Source of the DNA: Dunaliella salina
Taxonomy: Eukaryota > Chlorophyta > Chlorophyceae > Chlamydomonadales > Dunaliellaceae
Direction of reading: 5' to 3'
NCBI GenBank assembly: GCA_002284615.2
Contig: MU069666.1
Location: 149,958-213,957 of the forward strand
Length of the DNA: 64,000 nt
The notes beneath the pieces are model-generated. The model was not told where the DNA came from. It did not search any database and saw nothing but the letters and a program-made list of their open reading frames with translations. Below are positions 30,807-42,800 of the stretch, in pieces. The position numbers and the translations under genes were made by a program. Numbering within the stretch: the stretch's first letter is position 1; every line of letters begins with the position of its first letter.

Positions 30807-33800
30807 ATCTGTACATGCTCACAAAGAGTTTGCTACTTGAGAAAGAAAGGAGAGGAGACAGAGGAGTTGCTTAGCTTTTTTTATGTGCATCGATTCAAGG
30901 AAATGGCAATTACCCATAAGGGCCTTAGCTCCTTCATGAACAAACAATTCCAGCAGAAAAACTGGGCTCCTACAACAGAAGCATACAAGCAAGGTCCACA
31001 GGAAGGACAAGGATCAGGGGCAAGAAAAGTCCACAAGGAAAACAGATGTGAAAGGGCAAATAACGTCCACTAGGAAGGACAAAGGTGTTGGGGCAAAGTT
31101 CCAAATGCAATCAAAGTTTTCCTCAGAGAAGAAAAGGCAAAAGCTCTTGAAGTCTGAAACAGGCAAGTTCACCAGGAAGCAAAGGCTCAAAGGCCAGGAA
31201 GCATGCTTGCTAGAGGCCCCCCCTCTCTCTCTGCAACTACCGCCCGCAGAGGCCAATTAAGGGACACACACAACTGCCCGCGGGCTAAGACATAAGTCCT
31301 GAGCAAAGATACAAGCACGCACACGGGAGCCACAGCAAGGCGCCTCCCACCCTCCCTTAGGAGGGATTTGGCTCCTCCTTCCTCACCTCATCCACTTTTT
31401 TCACCCCCCTGCACCTGAAGAGGGCCCTCATGCGCCAGCCAGGCAAACAGCTCCTTTCAGCTTTCTCAGCTCTGCCAACCTGTCAGATTGGCTTGCAATG
31501 CTTTCTTGCTCAAGACGCGAGTGCTTTCGTTGATAACCATGCTCACCTGAGTATGACACATTGACTCCTCCCATGCAGTGGACTCTTGAAATCTTTGGAG
31601 ACGCATTTTGGGGCTTAGAGATCTTGGCAAACCAAAATGGTGGCGTCAAGAATTCAGTTTCTCAAACAACTTTTCCCATTAGCATTCCTTTGCTTGAAAA
31701 AGAGGTTATGGGCTTCGCAATATCATTGGACCTTGGAATATCTTTTGATTTGAAGGTGAGCTCAAGCTGCAGGCGAAGTGCACAATGTAATAGTGTTTTT
31801 GAAGTACTTGACACTTGTGATGTGCAAAAGAGCTGCCTTCCAGCAATCTGCACTTGGTGATTGCTATAATGGCTACTCTGCTTGTGTTGTGGAGGCACTT
31901 ATGTGTCCTTTTCTCAGCAATACTCTAGATCAGCTTGGGCTCCAGTTTCTGTAGCTGCCACCCCTTAGCGCAGCACGAGCCTGCACAGGTTTGCAACATC
32001 CCTGTTTGTGCTGATGTAAGCCATGGAGGATCCATACCTGGGTAATTTGCAGGGTAGACTTGACGTACGTGATTTGGCGGATGAATCTGATCCGCTGCGC
32101 CTCCTGATGGGTGTGGGGGACAAAGACTCCAACAATGGAGGAACCGGTTTTGATGTGACAGTTGGATATGAGTATAAGGACACCGGTGGTAGCAACCCTT
32201 TGAACCCGTGAGTGAACTGAGTACAGAGTGCAGGCCTGGGCTTGAGGACTTATTCCCATAGGTTTGAGGACTCATTCCCCTTGCTGGCTTCTGTTTTGCA
32301 ATGTGTTTCATCAATGGCTTCCCAACCTGCTCGCGTGCAGGGTTACAACATTTGATGTCCCAAATATAGGGATGTATGGGCCCAAAATTTACACACAGGA
32401 TGGTGAATTTCAACCAGAGACGGCCAGCATCTCTGCAGATGTTGGATTGGAGTTCAAGTTGAATGTTAAGCCATCTGTCAGTACTCCAGTGGCTGATTTC
32501 AATACGTACGTAAAGAAGCAATTATGATTTTCACATGCTGTTCGAAAAGACAAACTGTATTTCCATCGACCTCTTACACATTTGGTTTCACAAAAGTTGT
32601 GTGTGAGGGGAGACTTGCGCATGCTCTTGTGGTGATAGTAATCTCTTCTGCTCCATCAACTCATTTGATTCATGCAACATTTGCCTATGGGACCATGTGC
32701 AGGGGGAAAGTGAATGCCCTCAGCCTTTGGCCTTATGTTCACATGGAAATGGAGCGTCGCCCATGGCCGCCCAACAATGAATTTCTTACTCAGAGTGCGA
32801 GCTGGAGGCTTGGAGCTGAATTTGAAATATTTGATGCTCTCTCTGTTGATGTCAAAGTTCCCCCAGTCTTTTCGGACCAAAAAGGGAGTGAAGATGAGAA
32901 GGTCAATGCTACTTCCAGGGACGGTGCAAGAAATCTTCTTCAGTCCAAGGATACACTTGTGGCTCGTCCCCAAGCTGTCTCAGGCCTCTTTCCATTGACC
33001 TATGATGATGATTCTAATGATGTTCGAGTGGTGAGTTTTAAAGCATTCCCACAAAATCATCTTCCTGAAGCCTGTTTAAACCTCATCCCTTTTTATCATG
33101 TTCCGGAGAGTCATGAGTCCATGATGTTGTTTGCAGATTGATAATCGGTTCACTGGCAAGGAGGGGCGCGTCAGGAAGGGGGCACAGATTTTTGACTTCC
33201 TTGAGGATGCTTTTGACCGTCTTGCAGAGATTACTCCTGAATGGGAGGTCGGGGAATGGAGCAAGTGCAGGTAGGAGCACCAATGCAAACAGTTGAGCGG
33301 CATGCATATTGTTTGTAGTGTGTGCTCACTGGTTTCCAATTTTTAATGGGCTCCATCTCTGGCTTTCTCCTAGGTTAGCTCTGTCTTACACAGGCTTATG
33401 ACTCAAATCATGAGGTACTTGGCCCACCCTATGCTAGCCTGCTTGTCAGAAAGGAAGGAAGCCATCCTTATCCATGCCGGCTGTACTGCCTACTTAGCCT
33501 TTCATTCCTCTTGCGTGCCGGCTTGATTGCTTACCTAGTCTTTCATTCCTCTTGTCACTGAGACACTGCCTGCCACCCACATCCTTGCAGTTGCTCCGTA
33601 TTTGACCGTTTCAGCAATCCAAGTTTTCAGGACATTGCCCGAGAGCAAGCCGCACTGATTGTTGATCCCTCTCGGTTTACGCTCCTTTCCTCCACCCGGC
33701 CCCCGCTCATCCAAAGGAAAATGGCAAATGCAAATGGGTCTTTAAACTTCAGTGTTTCAGATGACCCAAGGAGCTATTTTTTGGAGAACATAGGTGAGGC

Positions 33801-36800
33801 TTAAATTTAGAAATGTCCCCTTGAACGTTCTGCCGCTGTCTTTTTTCTACCGAAGCAACCCACTCTGTCAGTCTCATTTTAGGCTGTATTGAACGTATAA
33901 CATTGTTTTTGTGTCAACCACTTAGGCCACAAATCTTGCATAAAGATCCAAACATTGCCTTGCTCATGCCTAGTCTTTTGCTGCTCTTCAAAACTCTTAT
34001 CAGTTGTACATGTTGGGATTTGTGAATTTCTTGCTGTGCCTAAATGTTTTCTTTAATCAACAAGGCCTTTGATCACGCTTACTTGCAAGCTTCCTGTAGC
34101 TCAGAGATCACTATTCTCCGCAGAACTGACTGATCAATGTCTTATGATAGTTGTGCATTTCTGCTCATTAATGCGGCAGCGCACAGTAGTGACAACTCCT
34201 TTGCATCCATTTTTCGTGGATTCATTCCCAGGCTTGCTTGCTGCTGCCTGCATCTCTTGAACAGGAATTTCAGCTGTTCCTGTGGATCCAGAAGAGCCCA
34301 GGCCAGGGGAAAAGGAGTCTGCCTGGCNGTTCTTGCTCAATCTAGCCTCCCCAGCTGCTCACATGCTCGATCAGTGGCAGAATACTGTTCCTCCCGATGC
34401 AAAGATCTACTCANAGGTCACGCTTGAGTTTGTTATGAGGCCAGAAGTCAACAGCAAGCTTCAATTTGAGTTTGTTTTTGGCTCCAACNAGTATCTCAGG
34501 TGAGTGTGCTCGTTAGAGCATTACCAGAGCCNTCCCATGTTGTGTCAAGCAATGCCACCAAAAATGCTTTTGTCTTTGAAGCACCAGGCACTCAACCCAA
34601 ATAAGCCCATGCGCTTCTTCTGAAGCAATGAAATAGCTTTAACTTCCTTAAGATCAGCTGCATTGCTTTTAGAATTTACAAAGGTAAAATAAAAGAATAC
34701 ATTCCCCCAGGCATTGTCTGACATTCCTAATCGCATGCACATCTGTCCACACATACTTGCCNCCAAGAACTTGTCACTTTCTTGTTTGTACTGTCCTCTC
34801 CTTTTTGTCCATCCCTGTCACCCCCAAATGTGCTGCTTGGATTCTGTCTGATACTCAGAGCCAGTCATATGGATTTGTTGCTGATGTGGCTCATGATTTC
34901 TGTTTGCTTAGGGTTTCCCAGCATGTGCTTGCTGCTTGACAGCTTCCTTGCAGTGTCAAGCCGCCCAACAACATGGGCTTCAATGCTTTCATCAACATGC
35001 ATTTTCCTTCTCGCAGTCAAGCAGCAATGCAAGGCATGACAGAGTACAATGACAACATGGAGGTCAGCATTTTTGAGCTTGATCCTGAAGGGCCAGCACC
35101 TCCTGGTAATGAGTCCCCATTGCTTCTCCNGTGTGAATGCTTGCACAGGAGCAGCTCAGGATGCAGCATGTGTGTTTGGCCTGTTAATCTTGTAGACTTT
35201 CATAAGGAAAGGGCCTCTTGCCCCTGCTTGGCAAGCAAGCTAATGCAAGCACAGTTTGTTAATATCTCCTTGTCTGCAAGGCTCAAATGCATTTTACATA
35301 ATTTATTGAGCCGGCACGCAATACCCTTGTTTTTGATTCCCCTGAATTTTGCATGTTGAGATGCACAGACTTGCATTCTTGTACCTGCTCTGTACTCTGT
35401 CCTGGTAAAAAACGGCCAACTTAATTACCTGGATTTTCCAGTGTCTGTTGGCTTCATCCATTTGTCCTCACTTTCAGAAGCCTATTGAGTTCCACTCAGC
35501 TTTTGGGCAGGATCAATTATGCCTGTTGAAGCTTGTCTCTNATCTGAAAACCTGTCCTTATCTGAAACCCTGCCCTCATCTTGAAGCCAGTCCTTATCGT
35601 AACAGCCAGTCCTTATCTTGAAGCCTGTCCTTCATCTCCTTCACAACCTCACTCTGGGCTCCTTGCTTGCTCTTGCTTAGCAAGACANGTGCTTTGCTCT
35701 GGAGGAGACCGTACATGCATCAGATTCTTTTTCTTGTGTGCCTGCAGGACGTGGAACTTTGGGCTCATGGAGCGCATCCGTGAATGATTACAACCTGGCC
35801 TCCAACAGACAGAACTTTCAAGACAACAGACCTGAGCTGGGACCAAGTGACACCTTTGTTGCTGGTCAAACTCTGGCTGTTGGGAGCGGCGTTTTAAAGA
35901 CAGAAGAAAAGGATGTTAAGCGAGGCTATCCGCTGGTCGTTCGTGTCAGAGCCCAAGGTACTAGAGTGTTGCTAATGAGCACAGTGTTCATGAGCTTTCA
36001 TCTCACTTCAAAGACAGCAGCCTATGAAGCCCGCACATTTCAGAAGAGTGCGGTGCTCCTTGCGTAGCATGCACATCTCAGGTTTGCACAGCGTATAAGG
36101 GAGGCAGGTGCATGCAGTCCCCCCTCATGCTTGCTGGGCCATCTCTTCAAACGTACAGGCAAGCAGCCATGATCACAAGCAGTGTTGCCCCTCTCCTTGC
36201 ACAGTGTTTGCACGCCCGCCTGGTGAGATGCTGGAATGGAAGAACCAGACAAAGCTTTCCAGCATTGTGGTGGCAGTGCGCGATCCCATGTGGCAGCCAG
36301 ANATTGGCACCATTTCCCGCANCCGCACATGCATTGGACCTCTGGGAGACGAGCGCCCNAGTTCACTCTGCCCGCAGCCAGGACCTCCCACAGTGCGTGG
36401 GTGCGCAATGGGCTGCAACCGCATGCCCTTGTGCTCCACCAGAGCCCCAAATTGCACCGAGCCAAAGCTGCTAAACAGCAAGTGTGACAGCGAGTGCAAC
36501 ATTGCAGAGTGGGTGATGGACAGCGAATTCATGGCTTGCCAGTAGCCCTGCTCATCAAACTGTTTTTCATGTTTTCCGAGAAATAGAGTTGAGGCAGCCA
36601 CATAGTAAATCCTGCCTCGCATGAAGAAGAAGGCCAAGGGAGACATCCGCCTTGATTGCATACACTGACGCTTCACTCGCAAATTATTGGATGGTGTGCC
36701 GTAATGCAGATAGACTCTTTGACCAAGAGATGCTTGATGCAAGCTGTAGGTGATGTTCACAGGCTCAAGAAAACCCTTGGTCGCAGGTGTAGCTTTGACA

Positions 36801-39800
36801 TGGGGTCATGCTCAGATGACCTTGAGCAATTCCAAACATGCACTAAACGGAAGAATTGCGAGAGCTGTATAAATGCACCAGCAAATTGTGGGTGGTGAGT
36901 AGATGACCTCTTCTTCCAAACAAAGATTGCAATCATCCTCGACGATTGCAATTCAGTATTTGCATTTGAGCTCTTTGTTCCCCCCACTCTACTTTCTGTG
37001 ATTCCATGAACCGGAGCACATGCTCTTGTCAACAGGTGCTCCACCACATCTAAGTGCTTGCCTGGAACTTTTTCTGGGCCACGGGCAATTATGGGCAGCT
37101 GTGAAGGGGGAGGTTGGAGATTGAGCCAATGCGGTGAACCAGAAGCGCGCTTGAAGTTCACAGCGCCCAGCAACGGAAGCATTTGGGAGGCAGGGAAGAC
37201 ACACGCTGTTGAATGGGAAGGAGGGGGTGACTCAGTAAGTTTGTACACAAAGACAATTTGGGTCAGAGTCGCAGGCAGAGACAGTGCAGCAAGGCTGGTG
37301 ATTATGTACAAAACAAGAATAATGGCATCGATCCCTTTTTGGAGCTTGACCACAACCACCTCTTTAAGACTGTAATTTTTCGCTCCAAACAAAGTGACAC
37401 ATCCCTTAATTGCTTGTTCTTATACAGGTGGATTTGCTGCTTGGGGGACCTGGCATTGAATCCTTTGAGAGTGGCTTCAATCTGCCCACAGACAGTGAGT
37501 ACCTGGGCACTGTGCTATTCAAGCATGTGGAATCATATCTGAATGCATCAACCTCTTCATCAGGTTGTGATAGGTCAAGAGAATAGAACTGTTTTCTGCA
37601 TGTTTACATGTCTGCATGATTTTGGGGTTGGCAGCAAGGTGCAGACATCATGCTGCACACGGATGGGCCCATGAGCTGAAGAACGTTTTTTGATGCTCGT
37701 GCTCATTGCCCCTGTTCCGCGCATCCTGAAAACTGCTTACTTTAGATGTTGCCTCTCCTTCCAATGGCTGAGTAGGTAATGAGCAATCAGGAAAATGTTG
37801 AGCTCCACATAAGTTTCATTCACCACAGCACTCCCACTCCCTAGAAATGCTACTCGCCTTAAGCTTGAAATAACAAAATAAACTCTGTTGCCAAGCCTAG
37901 CTGTGTGCATGAAGGAAAATTTCTCTAGCTAGTGAGGTAGCTAGGGCCTCACCAAAGGGGCTCACGGATATGCCAAAAGTAAGCTAGGAGCCAACACAGA
38001 GAACTACCAAGAGTTTGGCGGGTTAGCTGCCCTGCGCGTGCAGGCTTGTACTTTCCTACATGAGCTTACTTTTCACACCACTGAAATACTTTGCAGCAAT
38101 CGACAACTCTGGTTCTTTCAAGTGGAAAGTCCCTGGGAAGTTGGTCTCAGGCACCTACTACCTGCGCATCCAAAGTGCAAGTGACCTCACCAACTTCAAC
38201 AGTGTGGAGTTCCAAATTGATGGGAGCAGCAGCAGTAGCAGCAGCCGACGCAATCTGTTGCAGGGTGGAATCCTGCGCGTCATTGGAGACTGGGTGGATA
38301 ATGTGTTTTGGACCACCAGCCCCTGGTCTCCTTGCTCAAGGATTTGTGGTCCAAACGGTAAGCACATCCAAGATGGCAGATCCCTGCGTAATAGGATTGT
38401 GGGATCAAATGTGTGCAGCTCATTCTTAGCTTGGGTGCTCTTTGTTTTTCTGTCATCAATACCAGCCCTTGCACAAGACACTCCAGGCTTAGCACATTAT
38501 ATCTCGATCAATTGTTCAGGCAATGAAGTGTGTCCATGCAACACAAAAAAATGCTAGTACACTACTTTTTCCTTCCTCACACCCCCCCCCCCCCCCTTGC
38601 AACTCACTCAATGGTTGCAGGCAGGCAGCGGCGCAGAGTCAAGTGCATCACCCCCAACGAAAATGGCAATAGCTTTATAGCGGCAGATGAAAATGCATGC
38701 CCTGGTTCAAAGCCCAAGACGGAGCGACCATGCAACACAGACTTCAGCTGTCCTGAGAATCCTATTAAAATTAGAAGCCCTGACTCAACTACAAACCTCT
38801 TCACAGGTATGAGATGGAAGAGGGGGAAAAGTGAAGCATGCAGATGAGTACCTTGAAACAAATGCATGCTCTTACAGTGCTCAAGCATTACAGAGAGCAG
38901 TAGGAGCGAGTGCTTCTTACCCTCGTAACTGCTTCCCATAAGTTGAAACCACTGCTTTGATTCTGCATCATCCTCTCCCCTAAGGCATGCCTCATATGCT
39001 CAGGCAATGCTGGATGGCTGTCTGCATGCAGAGCTCAGCGGGCGCCGTGACAATGTCACACTGAGCTGGGTGGGAGGTCCATACGCCGGCACCGTTGTTC
39101 CAGCGCTGAAACAAGTGAGCAGTCAGCTCACAGGCTCTCTGAATGAGGATGCTTTTGAGTGGAAGACAGAGGCAGTTGGGCTGCCATCTGCACTGCAAAA
39201 CAAGGATCGATTCAATGGGGGTGAATATGTGTGGCCTGTCCCTGCTGATTTGCCCACGGGCCGCTACAGAATGCGTTTGACCTCCTCCTCTTCTGATGAC
39301 AATGTGGCTGTGTCACCCCCCTTTGCGGTCCGCTCAGCCAGGCACTATCAGATCAAATTTTTTTCTCGTGATGGCACCTTCGGGGACGCACCCAACGCAA
39401 CAAACATGGTATGTTTTAGAACAGGAGCTCCTGCAAGTTTTTCCTGCTTATTCTTGTTTGCTGCTGCTCATTGCTGTAGCTCTCTACTGCAAATTAACAC
39501 CGTCAGTGTGTCTTGCTTGCCCCCTCTAACCCTAACCCTAACCCTAACCCTAACCCTAACCCTAACCCTAAACCCTTAACCCTAACCCAGGCATGGGGTG
39601 ACATGAGACTGTACGGCAGTGAAGGCAACACGCTGGGTATCCAGCTAAGCAATGAAACCATGATGGAAGTTGACGAGTCCCCCNGCACCAGCTTTCCAAA
39701 TGGGAGCATGCTCTTATGGGATGGCCTGGTGCGTTTGCCTATTCGTATTTGACTTGGTCTCTTGGTGGTGTTNTTGCTGACTAGGTGCAGNATGGTTTTN

Positions 39801-42800
39801 ATGAGCACAATTGAATNCTNTGAGGAAGAGTGAATTGAGTTGCATTGCTCACAAAGGCGTGCATCATTGTCTTTTCAAGCTTGACTGCTGTGTCAACGTT
39901 TGAAGAGGGTTTCTATCATGATTTGCAGGCGGCAGATGTTGGAAATGTTCGTGGTTTCAGCCTGTCNATCCTCCCTCCAAGTGCGGTTTTTGCAGTGGAT
40001 GCAATTCAAGTCAACGCTTCAGGTGCTGTTCATGCGGTGAGTCGATGTGCCCCCTTTCCAACGTCTTTGGCTGAATGAACAGGTCAAGTTGCAAAGCAGC
40101 ATTATCCACATTGCAACAGCAGCATCTGCTGATACACACGCCACTGCCAAACATTATGGGCAGCCACAGAATGCGGGCCCGTATAAGGAAGCTTGTTTCT
40201 GCAATNTTTTCCTTTTCTNTTCTTTTGCGAGGACTTNACAGGCATGTGCTTTTCATATCTCACCACAACTGTCAGAAAATCATACCCAGCTTACACAGCC
40301 TTGGTCTCTAATGCAGGTTGGAACACAAAGCATTGCACATGATGACGGCACTGTGTTAAAGAAATTCTGTCCAGGGCAGGTGTCTGACTGTGCTTCGTGC
40401 ACTGCAAAGGAAGGGTGTGGCTTCTGGTAAGTAAATGGTCNATGCACGAGTAAAAAAGAATCATGCCAGGAAGCTAAGAAGGGATGGTTCAGGTGGAATT
40501 TTTTTATACATGCTTTGCTGTATCTGCTCATCAAGGCATGATTTTTTTGGTGCTCTTTTTTTCTTNTAAGCAACCAGGTCATGGTCCTTCCTCCTGCACT
40601 CTGAGATTGCAACTTTTGCACTTTTGTGTGTCTGCCTGTTGGTCTGTCTTGGAAATCTTTTGGATTNTTTCAGTCCGTATTGGATCGACAGTGCTATCAT
40701 AGTGCTGTGGATGAAAAGATGTTGGGATAGGCTTTTTTGTGTACAGAATTTAATCTTATGGAGAGGTTTATCTCACAATTTCCCCTCAATTGCAGCAAGG
40801 AGAGTAAACAGTGTGTGGCGGCAGTGCCAGAGGACAAGCTCTCGGGTCCCGCCTTCTCCACCTGCTCTTCCCTTAATTGGGAGTTCACGGCCACACAATG
40901 CACAGATTTGTGCACTGGATTTGGCACATGCACTGAGTGCTTGCAAGCACCTGGGTGCAGCTGGTGCCCTGAGACTTGCCAGTGTGCCCTCACCTTTTTA
41001 CGGCTAAAAAGAGATAACTACCCCATTGGTACCGGTGATTGCAATGGGCGGTGGCAGCGCACCAATCTGCTTGCAGGAGAAACATGCACAGAAAGCCAGC
41101 AAGGGTCATCATGTCCAGGTTTTAATCGACTTCACGAATAAGGTGTTGTGCTATAGCCGGCAATGCAAATCCAAGCTGGCGTCTTTCTTTGCACTTAGAA
41201 TTCGAGCTTGGTGTGTTGTGCATTTCATGTTGGACTAACTTGTGCAAGTTATCAAGGATGAAGAGGCAGTAACATGGATCTGTACTTTCATGGCCTTTTT
41301 AGGTATAGGATAGCCCTAGAAACGGCAAGGTGTGAGCCTCTAGAGTTCGGGGCAAGGCTGTGGAGGTAGCCTGCAGCGTGATTAGCTGTGAATGGTTGCC
41401 CAAAGTCTTGCTATGTTTAAGCAGTTTGACCCGTACAATCTAAATGAAACCCCTTTTTAGCAGATTTTGCGTAACTTTCAGCAATGTTGTTAACTCCTCG
41501 TATCCTTCCCTCCTCCTTTATCACTGACCACATACTTGACTGCACACATCAACTACAAGTTTGCAGTAACCATCTTCCCGCCAATCCTCCCTCCATCCCC
41601 AAGTCCAAACCCAAGCCCTCCTGCCCCACCAGCTTTTCCCCAATTTCCTCCAGGTGCTATGTGAAAACAATGGCATGGACATTGTGTTAACTCATCCTGT
41701 CCGAGAGGTGTTAAAAACAAATCCTCTCTGTTACAGAGTGCATGCGTGCATTGAGCTGGGCCTGACATGCTTAGGCAGGTATTTACTCACACCCAGGGTC
41801 CCTTTGTGGGTTTCATCTGGACTGGCTTTTGAGGTGTTTGGTGCAAACACTCTATTTTCCTCATTGTGCGTCTGATCTGCTTCCTATTTCACATTATCTG
41901 TCTTGCTATCTGGCTCGCAGCACCTCCTCCATCTCCTATTCCTCCCTCGCCTCCTCCGCTACCGCCTTCCCCAGCACCGCCTTCCCCATGTGAGTNTATC
42001 AGCCATTAAGGGATTTCAAGTGTAGATTAGAAGGCAGCATAGCCCCTTTTTCCTTTGAGGAATTGAGGGCTGACAGCGCTATAAATTCTGCCAGGCAACC
42101 TCTTGATTTACAAAAAGAAATGAGCAAGAACANTGGCTTAGTGTTCTGCGGGGCATGATGCCTACACTAATGCGTGCAGGTCTGGCTAGCCATCCTGTTT
42201 CTGGACACNTCAAATGAAGGAAAGTTTACAAGCTGTTGNGCACCTTCCTAATCATGAGGATTCTCGCTCAGAATTGCAAGATTTCCANCNCAGTCTTTTG
42301 ATGTANAAGCAACCAGCNTGTCTGAGCANCTCAGCCAATGTCCTNGTTTATATTTTGTATTGACTCCAGAANAANCTGATTACNCTCACCATGCAGTACC
42401 TCCACAGCCCCCTCCACCAAGTCCTCTGCCACCTCCTCCGCCTCCACTGAGTCCATTCCCTCCTAGCCCTCCGCCATTGCAACCCCCTGAACCTCCTCCC
42501 TCTCCCATCCCACCCCCTTCAAGTCCCTTCCCGCCATCCCCTCAGCCTCCTCCCAGTCCCTTGTCTCCCAACCCACCACCGACAATCCCTCACCCACCTC
42601 CCCAACGTGAGTGACGCTGGCAGGATCCTGTTTGCAAGCTTAAATGTATCAGGTTGTCTGTGTTTTTGCCAACACATAACATCATTGTGTTAAGGTGACG
42701 CTATGCGTGATTGGCCACAAGCCTTGCATGGAAGGGGATAGGAGGGGCAGGTGGCCTATTGCTCTTTGCAACTGTGTCAGCTAAAGTATGATAGAGCGAG

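Larger units (their letters stand above)
29456..31578. other. Right-arm-specific 2.1-kb intron insertion
   Basis: The same intron in the left arm is 137 bases (16371-16507). Here it contains (TG)n, a 335-base gap, a retroelement 3' portion, an ATT/ATC tract and a second (TG)n. No exon is needed, since flanking phases are both 0. Confidence 0.8.
24469..42490. repeat. Right arm of the large inverted duplication
   Basis: This is the plus-strand counterpart of 5100-24229. Identity fades inside the Pro-rich exon 42397-42606. The arm contains a right-only 2.1-kb intron insertion (29456-31578) and lacks the left 3.2-kb one. Confidence 0.92.

Noticed and set aside
30464..31073. Poly-Ile, poly-Tyr and poly-His frames
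   Set aside because: They are translations of ATT/ATC and TG microsatellites inside an intron.
37868..37960. Independent gene or tRNA in the intron
   Set aside because: No cloverleaf or frame was found. The motifs instead match the dispersed retroelement 3' end.
5100..42490. Simple allelic duplication (two haplotypes joined head to head)
   Set aside because: Parts of the arms differ too much in protein sequence, and module number differs (one against three). Allelic collapse remains possible only for the identical blocks.
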